Source of the DNA: Leclercia adecarboxylata
GTDB taxonomy: Bacteria > Pseudomonadota > Gammaproteobacteria > Enterobacterales > Enterobacteriaceae
NCBI RefSeq assembly: GCF_023639785.1
Contig: NZ_CP098325.1
Location: forward strand, 2,170,001-2,234,000
Reading direction: 5' to 3'
DNA length: 64,000 nucleotides
The position numbers and the translations under genes are program-made. A model generated the notes under the pieces. It was not told where the DNA came from. It worked only from the letters and a program-made list of their open reading frames with translations, and ran no database searches. The stretch's first letter is position 1, and each line of letters starts with the position of its first letter. Shown here piece after piece: positions 59,970 to 64,000 of this stretch.

Positions 59970-61115
59970 TTAATTTTCGGGGAACAGGGTCTGGTAAATG
60001 CCCTGTACCTCGGCATGGCTGACCTGACGCGGGGCATTGTTCATCAGGCGTTTTACGTTCAGCGCGGCATCGCTCAGCGAAGCGATATCATCCCGCGGTA
60101 CGCCCAGCGTCTCGAGGTTGTCCGGTAAATTAAGGCGGCGCACCAGCGCGGCGAACCACGCCACCAGCGCGTGGGATTTCTCCTCCGCCGACAGGGATGT
60201 ATCGGCACCGGGCACCAGATCCCACACCTGGGCAAATTTTTCTACCGCGTCCGGGCGCACCACGCGCATACAGGGCGCCAGCAGAATGGCGTTCGCCACG
60301 CCGTGCGGCAGGTGATATTTGCCGCCAAGGGGATAGGAAAGGGCATGCACCAGATGGGTCCCGGCATGGGCAATCGCCACGCCGCCATAGTAAGAGGCCC
60401 ACAGCATTTCGAGCTTCGCCGTCAGGTTGTGCGGCTCGGCGCAGGCGGTTTCGATGTTATTCACCAGCTTGCGCAGGCCAATCAGCGCCGCGTTATCGCT
60501 CACCGGGTTGGCGACGGTGGCGGTAAAGCACTCAATCAGGTGGCAGAGGGCGTCAATCCCGGTAGAAGAGGCAATATGCGGCGGCATGCTGGTGGTCAGT
60601 TCCGGCAGCAGGGCCACATAATCCGGGAGCAGAACCGGGGAGATAATGCCGATTTTGGTGCTCTGCTCAGGAATGGCGAGGATGGCGTTCGGCGTGGCTT
60701 CAGAGCCGGTACCGGCGCTGGCCGGGATCAGCAGCGACGCGAGGCGTTCGGTCGGTTTTTCGCCCGCCAGCAGGGCGTCCAGCCCGGGGGACGCCGGATG
60801 GCACAGCACGGAGAGCAGCTTCGCCACATCCAGTACGCTGCCGCCGCCCACCCCCACCACCAGATCAAAGGCGGTATCGTCGATCCCCGCCAGCAGGGCG
60901 TGAACGTCGTGATGCGTTGGCTCCGGCGGCACGCTCTCAATCACGCTGAGGCTCCGGTTGTCGGCTTCCAGCAGGGTGCGGATGGCACGGGCGGCGTCCA
61001 GACGGGCAATATTGCCGTCGGTGACCAGTAAAAGACGCGTCTTGCCTGCCAGCAGTGGCGCAAGGGCCGGAATCGCACCCGCACCGCTGATAATCGTACT
61101 GTTAATGGTTAACAC
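59970..61115 (-). CDS. iron-containing alcohol dehydrogenase
   Basis: 381 residues from a GTG (VLTINSTIISGAGAIPALAP) with AGGAGA six bases upstream. VGVGGGSVLDVAKLLS binds NAD(P); Fe(II) ligands in DALCHLIECF and GVAIAHAGTHLVHALSYPLGG, split around the conserved His. Longer in-frame starts run into the promoter dyads. First gene of the leftward unit; could reduce the aldehyde released by the aldolase, or oxidise a hydroxy acid. Confidence 0.86.
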   Translation of the reverse strand: MLTINSTIISGAGAIPALAPLLAGKTRLLLVTDGNIARLDAARAIRTLLEADNRSLSVIESVPPEPTHHDVHALLAGIDDTAFDLVVGVGGGSVLDVAKLLSVLCHPASPGLDALLAGEKPTERLASLLIPASAGTGSEATPNAILAIPEQSTKIGIISPVLLPDYVALLPELTTSMPPHIASSTGIDALCHLIECFTATVANPVSDNAALIGLRKLVNNIETACAEPHNLTAKLEMLWASYYGGVAIAHAGTHLVHALSYPLGGKYHLPHGVANAILLAPCMRVVRPDAVEKFAQVWDLVPGADTSLSAEEKSHALVAWFAALVRRLNLPDNLETLGVPRDDIASLSDAALNVKRLMNNAPRQVSHAEVQGIYQTLFPEN

Positions 61116-61166
61116 ATTGCTCTCCTGTTGCTGTGTCCGTGATTGATTTCGCTCAACGCAGACAAT

Positions 61167-61249
61167 CACACTCATCGTGTGTCTAAATTTATAATTTATT
61201 CGCAAACCGAATAACTTGATCTTGCTCACATATAATCAATCATGATTGA
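61167..61249. promoter_or_regulatory. divergent control region with three dyads (probable DeoR-family operators)
   Basis: Between the divergent dehydrogenase and kinase genes: CACAC-N5-GTGTG (61167-61181), TTATTCG-N5-CGAATAA (61196-61214) and the perfect 14-bp palindrome TCAATCATGATTGA (61236-61249). TATAATCA also repeats directly at 61231 and 61251. A DeoR-family regulator is encoded at the right end of the cluster and is the likely binder. Confidence 0.55.
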
Positions 61250-61284
61250 ATATAATCATTAACAGGAAATGCGAACCTTTGGGG

Positions 61285-62505
61285 ATGAGAGTGAACAACC
61301 TGAACAGAGACGTCGTAGTCATTGCCGACGACTTTACCGGTGCCAACGATGCCGGTGTGAGCCTGGCGCTAAGCGGCAAGAAAGTCAGCGTGGCCTTTAA
61401 GACGCCTTTCACCGACACCACCGATGCGCTGGTTATTAATAGCGACAGCCGGGCGATGAAGGCATCAGAGGCGGCTGAAAAACTGGCCCAGTATGCCACC
61501 GACGTTCACGCCGCACGCTGGCTGATTAAGAAAATTGACTCGACGCTTCGCGGCAACCCGGGAGCCGAAGTTGAGGCGCTGCTCAGGCTCAGCGGTAAAC
61601 GTCAGGCGATTATCGCCCCGACGTTCCCGGCTGCCGGGCGCACGACAGAAAACGGCCTCTGCCTCGTAAAGGGCGTGCCGGTGACCGAAACCGAATTTGC
61701 CAGCGACCCGAAAACCCCGGTGCGCCATGCGCACATCGCGGCGGTGCTGGCGGAACAAACCGCGCTTGCCAGCGTGGTGGTCAAGCCTGAGCAGCTCGCG
61801 GCGGCCTTAGCGAGTGAGGCCCGTTTAGTGATTGTGGATGCCCGCAGTGATGAGGAGCTGGATGAGATTATCGCCGCGGCTTTTAGCTGCAGTACGCGTC
61901 CGCTGCTGGTGGGCTCGGCCGGGCTGTGTGATGCCCTGGCGCGCCGACTTGCCACCCCGCGCCAGCTGCTGGCAGTCATTGGTTCGATGAGTGAAATTGC
62001 TCAGCAGCAGATCCGGTATGTGCGCGGTGAGGACAATGTCAGCACGGTGTTAATAGATATCAATGATGTGTTTAACGGGGCGATGGCGGGATACCAGCAG
62101 CAGATTGCTGCCGCGCTGGCGAAAGGCCAGCACTGCCTGGTGCATACCTGCGCCGACACCGGGGCCCGCCATCAGATAGACAGGCTGTGCGAACAGCGCG
62201 GGTTAAGCCGCGCCGCGCTAGGGGAGACCATCAGCGCGTTTCTCGGGGAGCTTACGCGCAACGTGCTGGAAACCAGCCGCCCGGCGGCGCTGTATGTCTC
62301 CGGCGGCGACGTGGCGATGGCGGTGGCCAGCGCGCTTAACGCGCAAGGTTTTGCCATAACCGGACAGGTGGCCCAGTGCGTGCCGTTCGGTCGATTTTTG
62401 GGTTGTCGCTGGCAGGGGCCAGTCATGACCAAAGCGGGCGGTTTTGGTACTGAAACCACGCTGCTTGAGGTTCTGCATTTTATCGAGGAGAAGATGAGTG
62501 ACTAA
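61285..62505 (+). CDS. DUF1537 four-carbon acid sugar kinase
   Basis: 406 residues from MRVNNLNRDVVVIADDFTGAND; GTG 61291 with GGGG six bases upstream is an alternative. IADDFTGANDAG and KKIDSTLRGNPG are the N-terminal substrate-domain signatures; YVSGGDVAMAVA and TKAGGFG the C-terminal ATP-domain ones. Family members (OtnK, DtnK) phosphorylate threonate, erythronate or related acids at O-4. The next gene overlaps by eight bases. Confidence 0.9.
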   Translation: MRVNNLNRDVVVIADDFTGANDAGVSLALSGKKVSVAFKTPFTDTTDALVINSDSRAMKASEAAEKLAQYATDVHAARWLIKKIDSTLRGNPGAEVEALLRLSGKRQAIIAPTFPAAGRTTENGLCLVKGVPVTETEFASDPKTPVRHAHIAAVLAEQTALASVVVKPEQLAAALASEARLVIVDARSDEELDEIIAAAFSCSTRPLLVGSAGLCDALARRLATPRQLLAVIGSMSEIAQQQIRYVRGEDNVSTVLIDINDVFNGAMAGYQQQIAAALAKGQHCLVHTCADTGARHQIDRLCEQRGLSRAALGETISAFLGELTRNVLETSRPAALYVSGGDVAMAVASALNAQGFAITGQVAQCVPFGRFLGCRWQGPVMTKAGGFGTETTLLEVLHFIEEKMSD

Positions 62506-63484
62506 TATCATTGCTGTAACGATGGGTGACCCGGCGGGCATCGGCCCGGAAATTATTATTAAATCTCTGACCGAGGGCGAGCTCTCCGGCGCGCCGGTTG
62601 TGGTGGTGGGCTGTGCCAGAACCCTGCAACGGGTGCTGGAGAAGGGCATTACCGCGCCGGCGGAGTTACGCGTGATTACCCGCGTCAGCGATGCGCAGTT
62701 CGGCCCGGCAATCATCAACGTGCTGGATGAACCGCTGGCCGATCCTGAGGCGTTACAGCCTGGCGTGGTGCAGGCCCAGGCGGGCGATCTGGCCTACCGC
62801 TGCGTGCGTCGCGCGACAGAGCTGGCGATGGCGGGCGAGGTGAAAGCCATTGCTACCGCGCCGCTCAACAAAGAGGCGCTGCACCTGGCGGGCCATCACT
62901 ACCCGGGCCATACCGAGTTGCTGGCGCACCTGACCGACAGCAAAGATTACGCGATGGTGCTCTATACCGATCGGCTGAAGGTGATTCACATCACCACCCA
63001 TATCGCGTTGCGCAAATTCCTTGATACCCTTAACCAGGATCGGGTAAAAACCGTGATTGGCATTGCAGATACCTTCCTGAGGCGCGTGGGCTATGACAAT
63101 CCGCGCATCGCCGTGGCCGGGGTTAACCCGCACGCTGGCGAGAACGGCCTGTTTGGTGACGAAGAGATCAGGATAGTCGGCCCGGCCGTTGACGCAATGA
63201 AGGCGAAGGGGCTGAACGTCTTTGGGCCATGCCCTCCGGATACGGTGTTTATGCAGTGTCACGAAGGCATGTACGACATGGTGGTGGCGATGTATCACGA
63301 TCAGGGGCATATTCCGTTAAAACTACTCGGTTTTTACGACGGGGTGAACATCACCGCCGGGCTGCCGTTTATCCGGACTTCCGCCGACCATGGCACCGCG
63401 TTCGACATTGCGTGGACAGGTAAAGCGAAGTCTGAGAGCATGACGGTTTCTATCCAGTTAGCGATGCAAATCACACGGGAATAA
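62498..63484 (+). CDS. pdxA2: PdxA2-type 4-phospho-acid dehydrogenase
   Basis: 328 residues (GTG start). [38 protein letters not shown] and [14 protein letters not shown] hold the metal-ligand His and Asp residues of the PdxA family. Next to a DUF1537 kinase such genes encode decarboxylating 4-phosphothreonate/erythronate dehydrogenases (PdxA2), which make dihydroxyacetone phosphate, rather than vitamin B6 enzymes. Confidence 0.85.
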   Translation: MTNIIAVTMGDPAGIGPEIIIKSLTEGELSGAPVVVVGCARTLQRVLEKGITAPAELRVITRVSDAQFGPAIINVLDEPLADPEALQPGVVQAQAGDLAYRCVRRATELAMAGEVKAIATAPLNKEALHLAGHHYPGHTELLAHLTDSKDYAMVLYTDRLKVIHITTHIALRKFLDTLNQDRVKTVIGIADTFLRRVGYDNPRIAVAGVNPHAGENGLFGDEEIRIVGPAVDAMKAKGLNVFGPCPPDTVFMQCHEGMYDMVVAMYHDQGHIPLKLLGFYDGVNITAGLPFIRTSADHGTAFDIAWTGKAKSESMTVSIQLAMQITRE

Positions 63485-63485
63485 T

Positions 63486-64000
63486 ATGAAGGGATATAGC
63501 CGGTTAGAACAGATAATGGACTACCTGAAAGGGCACAATCTGGTGACGGTCGATCAGCTGGTGGCGGCAACGGATGCCTCTCCCGCGACCATTCGCCGCG
63601 ACCTGATTAAGCTCGATCAGGAGGGCGTCATCAGCCGTACCCACGGCGGCGTCACCCTGAACCGGTTCATCCCTTCTCAGCCCACCACCAGTGAAAAGCT
63701 GCACCGCAGCCTGGCGGAAAAACATGACATCGCCTGCGCGGCGGCCCGTTTTGTTAAAGCCGGTGACGCGGTGGTGCTCGATGCGGGCACCACGATGATT
63801 GAACTCGCGCGTCAGCTGACCCATCTGCCACTGCGCGTGATCACCAGCGATCTGCATATCGCCCTGTTTTTATCGGAGTTTAAGCAGATCGAGGTGACGA
63901 TCATCGGCGGGCGCATCGACGATACCAGCCAGTCCTGTATCGGCGAGCATGGCCGCCGGATGCTGCAAAATATCTGGCCGGATATCGCCTTTGTCAGCTG
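63486..64000 (+). CDS. DeoR-family transcriptional regulator (partial, cut by the window end)
   Basis: 171 residues visible. N-terminal DeoR helix-turn-helix ([21 protein letters not shown], recognition helix SPATIRRDL), then [12 protein letters not shown] and the sugar-phosphate-binding domain with [15 protein letters not shown]. The ATG lies two bases after the pdxA2 stop. Likely senses a phosphorylated intermediate and controls the divergent promoter at 61.2 kb. Confidence 0.92.
   Translation, partial: MKGYSRLEQIMDYLKGHNLVTVDQLVAATDASPATIRRDLIKLDQEGVISRTHGGVTLNRFIPSQPTTSEKLHRSLAEKHDIACAAARFVKAGDAVVLDAGTTMIELARQLTHLPLRVITSDLHIALFLSEFKQIEVTIIGGRIDDTSQSCIGEHGRRMLQNIWPDIAFVS

Noticed and set aside
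1..64000. CRISPR arrays, rRNA and tRNA genes, complete insertion sequences
   Set aside because: I looked for regularly spaced repeats, tRNA-like cloverleaf ends and transposase frames and saw none that I could support.

Overview
The window is chromosome from an Enterobacter-like member of the Enterobacteriaceae (Enterobacter, Lelliottia or Leclercia would all fit). The evidence is the gene order ydeE-eamA-marBAR-marC-sotB, which matches E. coli in mirror image, together with GC-rich coding sequence, enterobacterial REP repeats, a Zur box before zinT and a lambdoid prophage of the enterobacterial type.

Positions 1 to about 32.7 kb are the late half of a tailed (siphovirus) prophage read left to right. 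In order: a DNA-methyltransferase-like gene; an SOS-box-linked mini-ORF; a nin-like block (DUF1367, NinG, YlcG); the phage-82-type antiterminator Q with its late promoter and terminator; a phage-21-type lysis cassette (dual-start pinholin, SAR endolysin, Rz, nested Rz1); small accessory genes including a probable Acb2 anti-CBASS protein; terminase, DUF4055 portal, minor head protein, scaffold and P22-like coat protein; head-tail connectors; and a lambda-type tail module (tube with an Ig-like domain, G/GT frameshift pair, tape measure, M, L, K, I, J) followed by two fibre genes. Integrase, repressor and replication genes lie to the left of the window.

From 32.7 to 38.3 kb is a boundary zone. 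It holds a structured, probably non-coding stretch with a 35-residue hydrophobic ORF, an arsenic resistance cluster (arsR-arsB-arsC, with arsH divergent), and then an in-frame C-terminal stub of the peptidase gene dcp. In E. coli dcp lies beside ydeE in the same relative orientation, so the stub is best read as the native 3' end of dcp displaced by integration. That places the ars genes inside the integrated element. About 1 kb further on there is a second, decayed copy of the dcp tail and terminator, which suggests two successive insertions at this site.

From 38.3 to 55.3 kb is chromosomal core and semi-core: tiny unusual ORFs, a MetE-like methyltransferase, a complete urea ABC transporter (urtABCDE), Zur-controlled zinT, ydeE, eamA, the mar locus (with a 140-bp palindromic element between marA and marB), marC, sotB, two tandem PhzF-family genes, a DUF924 gene and a REP array.

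From 55.3 kb to the end is a divergent catabolic cluster. Leftward: iron-type alcohol dehydrogenase, DapA/NanA-family aldolase, SSS sodium symporter, Asp-box (sialidase-like) protein, YhcH-family protein and a short-chain dehydrogenase. Rightward: DUF1537 acid-sugar kinase, PdxA2-type dehydrogenase and a DeoR-family regulator cut by the window end. This mix of sialate-catabolism families with a four-carbon acid phosphate module does not match a pathway I know. It is the best candidate here for an undescribed metabolic system.
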